A DNA stretch of 64,000 nt from the NCBI RefSeq assembly GCF_016862275.1, contig NZ_BOMQ01000077.1, positions 82,361 through 146,360 of the forward strand. The letters run 5' to 3'. The notes under the pieces are model-generated. The model searched no databases and was not told the origin of the DNA. It saw only the letters and a list, made by a program, of their open reading frames with translations. Positions 7,068 through 15,029 of the stretch are shown in pieces; within the stretch, counting starts at the first letter, position 1; each line of letters begins with the position of its first letter. This DNA comes from Actinoplanes nipponensis (GTDB lineage Bacteria > Actinomycetota > Actinomycetes > Mycobacteriales > Micromonosporaceae). The position numbers and the translations under genes are program-made.

Positions 7068-8174
7068 TCAGGTGCCGACGATGGTGAAGGGCCGGGTCAC
7101 GTTGTAGACGTGCAGGGCGTCGCTCGCCTTGTAGACGCGGTACCGGTACGAGCCCCGGCCCGGCGGCTGCGCGGCCAGGGTGAAGCGGCCCGAGCTGCGG
7201 ATCTTCGCGCTGCTCACGATCTTCCAGGAGCCGCCGCTGTAGCGCTGCAGGTAGGCGTTCTGGCCGGCGTGAACGGCCGGAATGACGTTGCCCTCGACGT
7301 ACCCGACGGTCCTGGCGGGCAGGGTCGACGGCTTGGACCTGATGCCGATGCGCACCCTGACGTCGACCCGGCCGGTCCAGGCGATGCCGTCCATGTACCG
7401 GACCCCGTCGGCGGACGTGCCCTTGTCGAACATCAGGTACAGGCGGAAGGCCTTGCGCTCGGGCTTGACGGTCACCGCCAGCGTGCCGTCCGCGGCGGTG
7501 GTCACCGTGGTCAGCAACCGCTCGTCGCCGTCGATGACCGGCTCGGCCTGGTCCTCCTGCACGACCCGGACCTGCTGGTGGGCGATCGGGTGGCGCTTGA
7601 CGAGCTCGTCGATCCAGTACGCGCGGGCGCGCAGGGTCACCGTGCCGCCGTACGTGATCGTGGTGTTCTCGGCGGAGGTGGGCGACTGCCGGTCGAAGAA
7701 CGCGCCGAAGCGGCCGATCGTGCGGAAGGCCCGGGGGAACGGCAGCGGGCGCAGGTCGACCATCCGGCTGGTGCCGTCGGCCCGGACGACGTGGATCCGG
7801 GTGGCCTCCCAGCCACCGTAGGCGCGCTTGCCGTCGAACGGGTCGAACTCCCACTCCCCGTCCTTGGCGGTGCCGCTGACCAGGTGGGGGGACTGGGCGT
7901 AGCAGCCGTCGTCACCGCCCGGGTCCGAGGCCGAGACGCAGAGGTAGGTGGCGCCGTCGATCTCGTCGGACATGTCGCCGGGGACCACCCCGACCGAGTC
8001 GACGATGTGGGCCCGGATGACCGCGCCGGGCGAGGTCTCCAGGTCGACCGGCGCGGCCGGCACGGTCAGCGACGTGATCGTGGTGGTGGCGGCGGCCAGG
8101 CCGGCGGACGGGGCAGCGGTGCCGGCGAGGAGCAGACCCGCTGAGGCGGCAGCGAGCACCTTCCAAGGACGCAT
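7068..8174 (-). CDS. Secreted protein of unknown function
   Basis: A 368-aa protein beginning with a classical Sec signal peptide (MRPWKVLAAASAGLLLAGTAAPSAGLAAA). The mature part is rich in beta-strand-forming stretches, with two Ig-like or bacterial-surface-type repeats: one around TTITYGGTVTLRARAYW...VTTAADGTLAVTVKP, a second around VIPAVHAGQNAYLQRYSGGSWKIV...SSGRFTLAAQPPGRGSYRYRVY. The latter pattern is common in actinobacterial cell-surface proteins. No catalytic motif was seen. It stands alone between arfB and the divergent peptidase pair. Confidence 0.7.
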   Translation of the reverse strand: MRPWKVLAAASAGLLLAGTAAPSAGLAAATTTITSLTVPAAPVDLETSPGAVIRAHIVDSVGVVPGDMSDEIDGATYLCVSASDPGGDDGCYAQSPHLVSGTAKDGEWEFDPFDGKRAYGGWEATRIHVVRADGTSRMVDLRPLPFPRAFRTIGRFGAFFDRQSPTSAENTTITYGGTVTLRARAYWIDELVKRHPIAHQQVRVVQEDQAEPVIDGDERLLTTVTTAADGTLAVTVKPERKAFRLYLMFDKGTSADGVRYMDGIAWTGRVDVRVRIGIRSKPSTLPARTVGYVEGNVIPAVHAGQNAYLQRYSGGSWKIVSSAKIRSSGRFTLAAQPPGRGSYRYRVYKASDALHVYNVTRPFTIVGT

Positions 8175-8306
8175 AGACGTGAGTATGCGCCCGGTGGCTG
8201 CCCCGCCGGACGGGCCGAAAGCCCCGCGATGGAGCGCTCCGGCGGGCTCAGCCGGGATACTGGTGACGGCGCCGCCGGAAGACGGCCGCCGCTAGAGGGA
8301 GGTTGC

Positions 8307-9623
8307 GTGTCTGCTCAGCCCGCGCCGGTCACCCCGACCGGCTATCCGTGGCCCATCGAAACCGCGCGCCTGGACAACGGCCTGCGCGTGGTCGTCAGCG
8401 AGGACCACACCGCGCCGGTGGTCTGCGTGAACCTCTGGTACGACGTCGGCTCCCGGCACGAGCCGCCCGGCCAGACCGGCTTCGCGCACCTCTTCGAGCA
8501 CCTGATGTTCGAGGGGTCGGCGCACGTGGCCAAGACCGAGCACATGCGTCTGGTCCAGGGCTCCGGCGGCTCGCTCAACGCGACCACCAACCCGGACCGC
8601 ACGAACTACTTCGAGACGTTGCCGGTCGAGCACCTCGAGCTGGGGCTCTGGCTGGAGGCCGACCGGATGGGCGGCCTGGTGCCGGCGCTGACCCAGGAGA
8701 CCCTGGACAACCAGCGCGAGGTCGTCAAGAACGAACGGCGGCAGCGCTACGACAACGTCCCGTACGGCGACGCGTGGCTGCGCCTGCTGCCGCTGCTGTA
8801 CCCGCCGGGGCACCCGTACCACCACGCGACGATCGGGTCGATGGAGGACCTGAACGCCGCCGAGCTCGACACGTTCAAGGCTTTCCACCAGCAGTACTAC
8901 GCCCCCAACAACGCGGTGCTGACCGTCGCCGGCGACGTCACCCCGGCCGACGTGTTCGCGCTGGCCGAGAAGTACTTCGGCGCGCTGGAGTCGGTCTCGG
9001 ACATCCCGCCGGCGCCGCGCGGGCACATCACCGGCGCGGCCACCGAGCCGGTCCGCGAGACGGTGACCGGCAAGGTCCCCGCGCCCCGGGTCTACCTGTC
9101 GCACCGCACCCACCCGTTCGGCACGGCCGGGTACGACGCCGTCACCGTGCTCGCCACGGTGCTGGGCAGCGGCCGGGGCAGCCGGCTCTACCAGCGGCTG
9201 GCCGACGGCGCCCGGATCGCGCAGCCGGACTACATCGGCGCGTACGGCGTCGACCTGGCGCACGCGCCCGCCCCGCTGATCGTCACCGCCACCGCCAAGG
9301 ACGGCGTGACCGCGGAGAGGCTGGAGGCCGGCGTCGCGGAGGTGCTCGACAGCATGGCCACCGAGCCGGTGACCGAGGCCGAGCTGGAACGGGCCAAGGC
9401 GCTGCTGACCACCTCGTGGTGGCGGCAGATGTCCACGGTCGGCGGCCGGGCCGACACCCTGAGCCGGTACGCGACCCAGTTCGGCGACGCCACCAGCGCG
9501 GCCTACCGGTTGCCGCAGTGGCAGTCCGTCACGGCCGGCGACATCCTCGACGCGGCCCGCACCCTGAACCCGGAGTCCCGCGTGACCCTGACCTACCTGA
9601 GCGACGAAGGGACCGACCAGTGA
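8307..9623 (+). CDS. M16 family zinc metallopeptidase (active subunit)
   Basis: A 438-aa M16 peptidase. The inverted zinc motif HxxEH is present as HLFEH (within FAHLFEHLMFEGS, about residues 64-68), with the third ligand Glu downstream in REVVKNERRQRYDN. The rest follows the M16 double-domain layout. GTG at 8307 has GAGGGAGG 6 nt upstream. Its stop overlaps the GTG of the next gene. In such bacterial pairs the two proteins usually form a heterodimer in which this one carries the active site. Confidence 0.9.
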   Translation: MSAQPAPVTPTGYPWPIETARLDNGLRVVVSEDHTAPVVCVNLWYDVGSRHEPPGQTGFAHLFEHLMFEGSAHVAKTEHMRLVQGSGGSLNATTNPDRTNYFETLPVEHLELGLWLEADRMGGLVPALTQETLDNQREVVKNERRQRYDNVPYGDAWLRLLPLLYPPGHPYHHATIGSMEDLNAAELDTFKAFHQQYYAPNNAVLTVAGDVTPADVFALAEKYFGALESVSDIPPAPRGHITGAATEPVRETVTGKVPAPRVYLSHRTHPFGTAGYDAVTVLATVLGSGRGSRLYQRLADGARIAQPDYIGAYGVDLAHAPAPLIVTATAKDGVTAERLEAGVAEVLDSMATEPVTEAELERAKALLTTSWWRQMSTVGGRADTLSRYATQFGDATSAAYRLPQWQSVTAGDILDAARTLNPESRVTLTYLSDEGTDQ

Positions 9624-10966
9624 GCCTCGTGGCCACCCGGCCCGGCCCGGGCGACCCCCGGCCGTACACGTTCCCGGACATCCGGCGCGTCTCCGTCGGC
9701 GGCGGCGAGGTCGTCGCCACGCACATGCCGGGCCAGCACCTGGCCACCGCCGCCCTGCTGCTCGACGCGGGCGGCGCGCGGGAGTCCGCCGGCCGGGAGG
9801 GCACGGCGACCGTGCTCGCCAAGTGCCTGGAGGAGGGCACCACGACCCGCGACTCCGCCGCGTTCGCGCTGGCGCTGGAGGGGCTGGGCGCCGAGCTGTC
9901 CACCTCGGTCGACTGGGACTCGCTGCGGGTCGGTGTCTCCGTACCGGTGGGGCTGCTGCCCCGGGCGGTGACCCTGCTCGCCGAGGCCGCCCGCACGCCG
10001 CGCCTGGACCCGGCCGATGTCGCGCGGGTGCGCGACGACGAGGTGACCGCGCTGCGGATGGACTGGGCGCAGCCCGGGCCGCGGGCCGACGCCGCCCTGC
10101 GGATGGATCTGTTCGGGGCGGCCGAGCGGTACGGCCGGCCGCTGCACGGCGATCCCGCGTCGGTCGCGGCCGTCACCGTCGAGGACGTGACCGCCTTCCA
10201 CGAGTCGTGGCTCAAGCGCCCGGGCGTGCTGCTGGTCGCGGGCGACCTGACCCGGCTGGACCTCGCCGAGCTGGGCGCGGCCGCGTTCGCCGGCACGACC
10301 GGCGAGCCGCTCGCCCCGGCCGGCCCGCTCGGCGTGCCGATCGCCGCGGGCCGCCGGGTGCTGCTGGTGGACCGGCCCGGCTCGGTGCAGTCGACGCTGC
10401 GCATCGGGCACCGCGCGCCCGAGCGCGCGAATCCCGACTACGTGGCGATGACGCTGGTGGCCACGGTGCTGGGCGGGGCGTTCACGTCCCGGCTCAACCA
10501 CCTGATCCGCGAGGTGAAGGGCTACACGTACGGCATCCGGGCCGACTTCGCGATGACCCGCCGGTTCGGCCGCTTCGGGATCAGCACCTCGGTGCAGACC
10601 GCGGTGACGACGCCGGCGCTGACCGACACCATCGGCGAGGTGACCCGGACCCGGCTGGACGGGGTCACCGAGGAGGAGCTGGAGGTGGCCCGCACCTGGC
10701 GGGCCGGCCAGCTGACGGTGGACATGCAGACGCCGGGCTCGATCGCCGGCGCGCTCGCCACGCTGGTCGTGCACGGGCTGCCCGACGACTACTACGCGAG
10801 CCTGCGGCGGAGCCTGCTCGACGCCACGGTGGCCCAGGTGTCCGCGGCGGCCGCCAAGCACCTGCACCCGGAGGCGCTGACGGTGGTCGTCGAGGGCGAC
10901 GGCGCCGCGATCCGCGACGAGCTGGCGGCGAGCGGGCTGGGCGAGGTCGCCGACGCCGGGATCTGA
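9620..10966 (+). CDS. M16-like peptidase partner subunit (no zinc motif)
   Basis: A 448-aa protein with the M16 fold: N-terminal ATAALLLDAGGARESAGREGTATVLAKCLEEGT, and the C-terminal glycine-rich/R-Y region LNHLIREVKGYTYGIRADF typical of the substrate-binding half. At the position of HxxEH it reads A-K-C-L-E, so metal binding is lost. This matches the non-catalytic partner of M16B pairs. The GTG start overlaps the stop of the active subunit (GTGA), indicating translational coupling and fixed stoichiometry. A strong hairpin follows the stop. Confidence 0.88.
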   Translation: MSLVATRPGPGDPRPYTFPDIRRVSVGGGEVVATHMPGQHLATAALLLDAGGARESAGREGTATVLAKCLEEGTTTRDSAAFALALEGLGAELSTSVDWDSLRVGVSVPVGLLPRAVTLLAEAARTPRLDPADVARVRDDEVTALRMDWAQPGPRADAALRMDLFGAAERYGRPLHGDPASVAAVTVEDVTAFHESWLKRPGVLLVAGDLTRLDLAELGAAAFAGTTGEPLAPAGPLGVPIAAGRRVLLVDRPGSVQSTLRIGHRAPERANPDYVAMTLVATVLGGAFTSRLNHLIREVKGYTYGIRADFAMTRRFGRFGISTSVQTAVTTPALTDTIGEVTRTRLDGVTEEELEVARTWRAGQLTVDMQTPGSIAGALATLVVHGLPDDYYASLRRSLLDATVAQVSAAAAKHLHPEALTVVVEGDGAAIRDELAASGLGEVADAGI

Positions 10967-10974
10967 GCGCGCCG

Positions 10975-11004
10975 CGGGCCGGCGCCGGGACCGGCGGCGG
11001 CCCG
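10975..11004 (+). terminator. Strong hairpin after the M16 gene pair
   Basis: Fourteen-bp stem with one mismatch and a 2-nt loop (10975-10988 with 10991-11004), all G/C, 8 nt after the stop of the second M16 gene. No U-tract follows, as is common for actinobacterial terminators. Probably ends the M16 operon. Confidence 0.5.
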
Positions 11005-11057
11005 TGGCTTGCCACGCGGGCCGGTACGGGGTTTCAATGACGCCCTGCGCTCGCTGA

Positions 11058-11069
11058 GAGAGCGCTCTC
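11058..11069. promoter_or_regulatory. LacI-type operator candidate
   Basis: GAGAGCGCTCTC is a perfect 12-bp palindrome with the central CG typical of LacI/GalR-family operators. It lies 23 nt upstream of the glycosidase-like gene at 11092. The same core, GAGAGCGCTC, occurs at the promoter of the LacI regulator gene near 47615. Confidence 0.55.
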
Positions 11070-11091
11070 AGACCGTTGGGAGCCCCCCGCA

Positions 11092-12546
11092 ATGCCCACC
11101 AACCTCTCGGCCGCCTCGGGAGCGTTCTCCCGCCGCCGTCTGCTCACCCTGCCCGCCGCCGCGGCCGCCGCCACCGTCGCGTCTCCCCTGCTCGCCCCGG
11201 ACACGGCCGCCGCCGGCACCTGCGCGCCGCGGCACCTGGTCGACCGGACCCTGGCCGAGCCGGTGAGCCGCGCCTACCACTACCTCGACGTGGTGCAGGA
11301 CGCCTACGTCAAGGGCGGCGAGCCCCGGCTGCTGCAGAGCTACAACAACGAGAGCGAGCTGATGACGACCGCGTTCGTCTACGACAACGCGCTCGCGGCG
11401 CTGGCCTACCTGGCCAACCCGACGGTGGCCAACGTGCGCCGGGCCCGGCTCATCGGCGACGCCCTGCTCTGGATCCAGGCCAACGACGAGAAGTACACCG
11501 ACGGGCGGGTCCGCCAGGCGTACGCGGCCGGCCCGATGCTGTTCTACGGCGGCGGACCGTCCTTCCCGGGGCTCCGGCGTGAGGACGGCAAGGCGGCGTT
11601 CCTGTGGCCGTACGGCTTCGGCGGCTCGTCGACCGGGGACCTGGCCTGGGTGGCGCTCGCCCTGGCCCAGCTCTACGCCGACACCCGGCTCGGCAAGTAC
11701 CTCGACGGCGCCGTCGCGCTCGGCGAATGGATCGCCGGCCGGCGGTCGCCGCACCGGTTCGGCGGCTACCACGGCGGCCTGCAGGGCGACGGCGAGACGG
11801 CCCAGCCGTGGGCCTCCACCGAGCACAACATCGACGCGTACGGGCTGTTCACGCTGCTGGCCAAGCTGACCCGGGACCGGCGCTGGCACGCGCGGGCCGC
11901 GGTCGCCGAGGAGTTCGTGCGCGCCATGTGGAACCGCGCCGAGCGCTTCCTCTGGACCGGCACCCTCGGCGGCGGGCCGGGCGAGGAGCCCGACCAGATC
12001 AACATCGGCAACGTCCCGGAGGACGTGCAGAGCTGGGCCCTGCTCAGCCTCGACGACCGGCGCTACGACGACGCCGTGGACTGGGTCACCGAGCACCTGG
12101 CGAACACCGACGGCGCCGTCTCCGGCGTGACGTACAGCAGCCAGGCGAAGATCCGTACCGGTCCGGTGCCGGGCAGCCCGGTGGCGGGCAACCGCGACGC
12201 GGTCTGGCTGGAGGGCACCGGGCACACGGCGCTGGCGCTGCTCAAGCGGGACGACCGCGGCGACACCGCGCTGGCCAAGCACCTGCTGCGGCAGATCGCG
12301 GTGGCCCAGCGGACCCTCGGCGCCGGGCAGACCGTGGGCCTGACCGCCGACCCGGACCACGGCCGGCTCTCCAACCCGGGCGAGGGCGGCACCTGGACCG
12401 GCACCCCGCTGCCCGCGGGCGCCGGCATCGTGGCCGCGACCAGCGCCTTCGACACCGGCTTCGCGTTCGGCTACTTCCCGCGCCAGCACGTCGGCGCGAC
12501 CTCCTGGTTCCTGATGGCCGCGCAGAACTTCAACCCCTACCGATGA
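11092..12546 (+). CDS. Secreted six-hairpin glycosidase-like protein (Tat signal)
   Basis: A 484-aa protein with a twin-arginine-like leader (SRRRLLTLPAAAAAATVASP) ending near residue 40. The mature part has the alpha/alpha-barrel features of six-hairpin glycosidases: repeated helical pairs around SYNNESELMTTAFVYDNALAAL, FGGSSTGDLAWVALALAQLY, ASTEHNIDAYGLFTLLAKLT and DAVWLEGTGHTALALL. The closest look is to uncharacterised actinobacterial Tat-secreted proteins related to GH88/GH105-type or cellulase-like folds; the substrate is not deducible. The palindrome 23 nt upstream points to control by a sugar-responsive LacI repressor. Confidence 0.7.
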   Translation: MPTNLSAASGAFSRRRLLTLPAAAAAATVASPLLAPDTAAAGTCAPRHLVDRTLAEPVSRAYHYLDVVQDAYVKGGEPRLLQSYNNESELMTTAFVYDNALAALAYLANPTVANVRRARLIGDALLWIQANDEKYTDGRVRQAYAAGPMLFYGGGPSFPGLRREDGKAAFLWPYGFGGSSTGDLAWVALALAQLYADTRLGKYLDGAVALGEWIAGRRSPHRFGGYHGGLQGDGETAQPWASTEHNIDAYGLFTLLAKLTRDRRWHARAAVAEEFVRAMWNRAERFLWTGTLGGGPGEEPDQINIGNVPEDVQSWALLSLDDRRYDDAVDWVTEHLANTDGAVSGVTYSSQAKIRTGPVPGSPVAGNRDAVWLEGTGHTALALLKRDDRGDTALAKHLLRQIAVAQRTLGAGQTVGLTADPDHGRLSNPGEGGTWTGTPLPAGAGIVAATSAFDTGFAFGYFPRQHVGATSWFLMAAQNFNPYR

Positions 12547-12604
12547 TGTGACGTCGCCCGGGATAGCTCGATGATCGTGGCGGCGGCCGGATACCGTCGC
12601 CGCC

Positions 12605-13603
12605 ATGACGATCACCACCCCGGCGCCCGTGACGAAGCCGGTCCGGGTCCGGCGGGCCGCCTGGCACGTGCTGCTGTGGCTGGCGGTGCTGCCCGGGGCG
12701 GCTTGGACGGCGGTCCGGCTGGGCGGCTGGGAGACCGGCGCGCTGGTGCAGCTGGTCGCCTTCACGCCGTACGTGGCGGCATGGTCGGTGGTGCCGGCGG
12801 TCGCCGCGCTGCTGAGCCGGCGTTGGCTGGTGGCGGCGGTCGCCACGGCCACGCTCGCGTCGCTGGCGGTGGCCGTGCTGCCCCGGGCGTTCGCCGACGG
12901 TGACCGCGGCCCGCAGGATGGCGTCGCGCTGCGCGTGATGACGTCGAACATGCTCCTCGGCAATGCGGACGCGGCCACGATCGTCAAGCTGGTCCGCGAC
13001 AACGACGTGGCCGTGCTCGCGGTGCAGGAGTTCAGCCCCAACGCCCAGCGCAACCTGGCGGCGGCCGGGCTGGGCCGGCTGCTGCCGTACTCGTCGCTGG
13101 GCGGCGAGTACGGCGCGAGCGGCTCGGGGCTCTACTCGCGCTTCCCGATCACCAACCCGGGGGTACGGCGCAACAGCGGCGGCTTCAACCAGGCGTACGG
13201 CACGGTCCAGCCGCCCGGGGCCGTGGCCGTGACGGTGGAGTCGGCGCATCCGCTCGCCCCGGCCTCGCTGGAGATGCTGACCGGATGGCGCGCCGACCTG
13301 ACCGCGGAGCCCCGGCCGGAGGCGGGCGCCGCACCCCGCATCCTGCTCGGCGACTTCAACGCGACCCTGGACCACCGGCTGCTGCGGGAGCTGATCAGCG
13401 ACGGGTACCGGGACGCCGCCGACGCCGCCGGCCAGGGGCTGGTCGCCACCTGGGGCCCGTACGACGGCGACCCGATCCCGCCGGTGACCATCGACCACGT
13501 GCTGGCCGACCGCCGCCTGGGGGTCGGCGCGGTCAGCGTGCACAACGTCCTGGACAGCGACCACCGCGCGCTCGTGGCGACCCTGCGCGTGCCCGCGGCC
13601 TGA
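12605..13603 (+). CDS. Membrane-anchored endonuclease/exonuclease/phosphatase family protein
   Basis: A 332-aa protein: three hydrophobic segments in the first 100 residues (HVLLWLAVLPGAAW, YVAAWSVVPAVAALL, WLVAAVATATLASLAVAVL), then an EEP domain outside the membrane. The EEP motifs are RVMTSNMLLGN (Asn), VLAVQEF (metal Glu), LLGDFNATLDH (Asp/Asn), TIDHVL and the C-terminal DSDHRALV (catalytic His). It is predicted to cleave a phosphodiester or phosphomonoester outside the cell; the substrate is unknown. ATG at 12605 lies 9 nt after an ATACCGT hexamer, so the mRNA may be nearly leaderless. Confidence 0.85.
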   Translation: MTITTPAPVTKPVRVRRAAWHVLLWLAVLPGAAWTAVRLGGWETGALVQLVAFTPYVAAWSVVPAVAALLSRRWLVAAVATATLASLAVAVLPRAFADGDRGPQDGVALRVMTSNMLLGNADAATIVKLVRDNDVAVLAVQEFSPNAQRNLAAAGLGRLLPYSSLGGEYGASGSGLYSRFPITNPGVRRNSGGFNQAYGTVQPPGAVAVTVESAHPLAPASLEMLTGWRADLTAEPRPEAGAAPRILLGDFNATLDHRLLRELISDGYRDAADAAGQGLVATWGPYDGDPIPPVTIDHVLADRRLGVGAVSVHNVLDSDHRALVATLRVPAA

Positions 13604-13610
13604 GCGGGCC

Positions 13611-14912
13611 TCACCCGCCGAGGCGCCAGGCGGCCGGGCGGAGGAATCCCCGGGCATCGCGCAGGTTGGCGACCAGCAGGCCGGCATCAGTCAGCTCGAC
13701 CACCGAGGCGACGTCCCACCCGGCCGGGGTCAGCAGCCGGGTCCGGACCCCGGCGCGCCACAGCCAGAGCCGGCTGGTGCCGTCGTCCTGCTGGGCCAGG
13801 ATCACCATCCGGCCGCCGTCGGCGGCGGCCACGCCGGCCGCGGACTCCTCCCCGGCCACCAGCGGGACGACGGTCGGCACGTCGGCGGCGTCCCAGTAGG
13901 CGGCGGAACGCCGGCCGGCGGCGTCGCTCAGGAACCCGGCGATGCCGCCGTCCGACGCGAGGCTGTTCGAGGTGAGTCCCGGCGTGCAGACGAGGCCGCC
14001 GACCGGCTGCCCGGGGACGGCGGCGAACGACAGGGTGACGTCGGCGCCGGGCACGCCGCCGGTGTGCCGCACGAACGTGAAGCTGGGCCGGCCGCCCTCG
14101 AGGACGTACCCGCTGTAGACCAGGCTCCCGTCGGGCCGGACCGGGCTGACGCAGGTGTTGCCCAGCAGGAACGAGTTCACCACGGGGAAGCCCACGGTCG
14201 CGCCGTCGCGCCAGAGCACCGGTCGCGCGGTGGCGCCGCGCCCGATGCCGTCGGTCACCCAGACCAGCGCGGTCGCCGGGCCGCCGATCGAGCCGACCGA
14301 CCGGCGGTATCCGGCGTCGAGCTCGGGAGTGCCGCGCAACGGCGTGCGGACGCCGCCGCGGGTCACCAGCTCGGCCTCGCCCGCGGCCGGGCTCTGCGCC
14401 GTGGCGGTGGACACGCCCCACGGACCGGACGGGCCGACCGCGTCGACGGAGCTGCGGTCGGCGGCGAGCAGCGTGGCCGACCGGCCGTCGAGCGACCAGC
14501 GGACCGCCCGCGTGCCCTCGCCCGTCACGGACCCGGCCGCCTCGCCGAGATCGGTCAGGCCGCTCACCCGGCCGGACGTCGCGCCGCCGGGCAGCGGCAG
14601 CTGCTGCCGCAACCAGCCGGCCCGGGGCACCTCCGCCCAGCGCTGCGGCAGGTCGGCGAACGACGCGGTGCCGTCCGGACCGGTCGTGGTGATCTGGGCG
14701 GCGCCGGCCACGACCCCGAACGGCGAGACGTCGACGGCGGTCACGGAGACCTGCCGGCCCGGTCCCCCGGCGGGCACCGGCAGCAGCTCACCGCGCACGG
14801 CGGGAGCGGCCGCGGCGGGGCCGGCGGCGCCGGTCACCCCGAGCGCACCGGCCAGCAGAACCGACGCGACGACGCGCCGGGCAGTTCCTCGCACGGACCC
14901 GTCATCGATCAT
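13611..14912 (-). CDS. Secreted protein of unknown function, beta-propeller-like
   Basis: A 433-aa protein with a signal peptide (RRVVASVLLAGALGVTGAAGPAAAAP). The mature part contains several loosely repeated blocks of 40-60 residues with a hydrophobic strand, G-x-x-x-G turn and W/R (FGVVAGAAQ..., LGEAAGSVTGEGTRAVRW, PSGPWGVSTATAQ..., GIAGFLSDAAGRRSAAYWD), as in extracellular HAF-type or propeller repeats. No catalytic motif was seen. It converges on the EEP gene with an 8-nt gap, and the cimA terminator lies upstream of its start. Confidence 0.6.
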   Translation of the reverse strand: MIDDGSVRGTARRVVASVLLAGALGVTGAAGPAAAAPAVRGELLPVPAGGPGRQVSVTAVDVSPFGVVAGAAQITTTGPDGTASFADLPQRWAEVPRAGWLRQQLPLPGGATSGRVSGLTDLGEAAGSVTGEGTRAVRWSLDGRSATLLAADRSSVDAVGPSGPWGVSTATAQSPAAGEAELVTRGGVRTPLRGTPELDAGYRRSVGSIGGPATALVWVTDGIGRGATARPVLWRDGATVGFPVVNSFLLGNTCVSPVRPDGSLVYSGYVLEGGRPSFTFVRHTGGVPGADVTLSFAAVPGQPVGGLVCTPGLTSNSLASDGGIAGFLSDAAGRRSAAYWDAADVPTVVPLVAGEESAAGVAAADGGRMVILAQQDDGTSRLWLWRAGVRTRLLTPAGWDVASVVELTDAGLLVANLRDARGFLRPAAWRLGG

Positions 14913-14984
14913 CCGCTATGTCTACCAGGTGGGCGACGACACGACCGCCCCGAAGCAGACGTCGCCGGCGTGGTGCGCGGCCGG

Positions 14985-15015
14985 CCTGGCCATCACGCTG
15001 CGGGTGATGGCCAGG
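14985..15015 (-). terminator. Perfect hairpin downstream of cimA
   Basis: Twelve perfectly paired bases (14985-14996 with 15004-15015) around a 7-nt loop, beginning 14 nt past the cimA stop. It separates cimA from the secreted-protein gene downstream. No U-tract. Confidence 0.65.
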
Positions 15016-15029
15016 CGTGACCAGCCGGG

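Noticed and set aside
8303..10966. A continuous plus-strand open frame across both M16 genes
   Set aside because: Its first half is an out-of-frame reading of the active M16 gene; only the part from 9620 is the real second gene.
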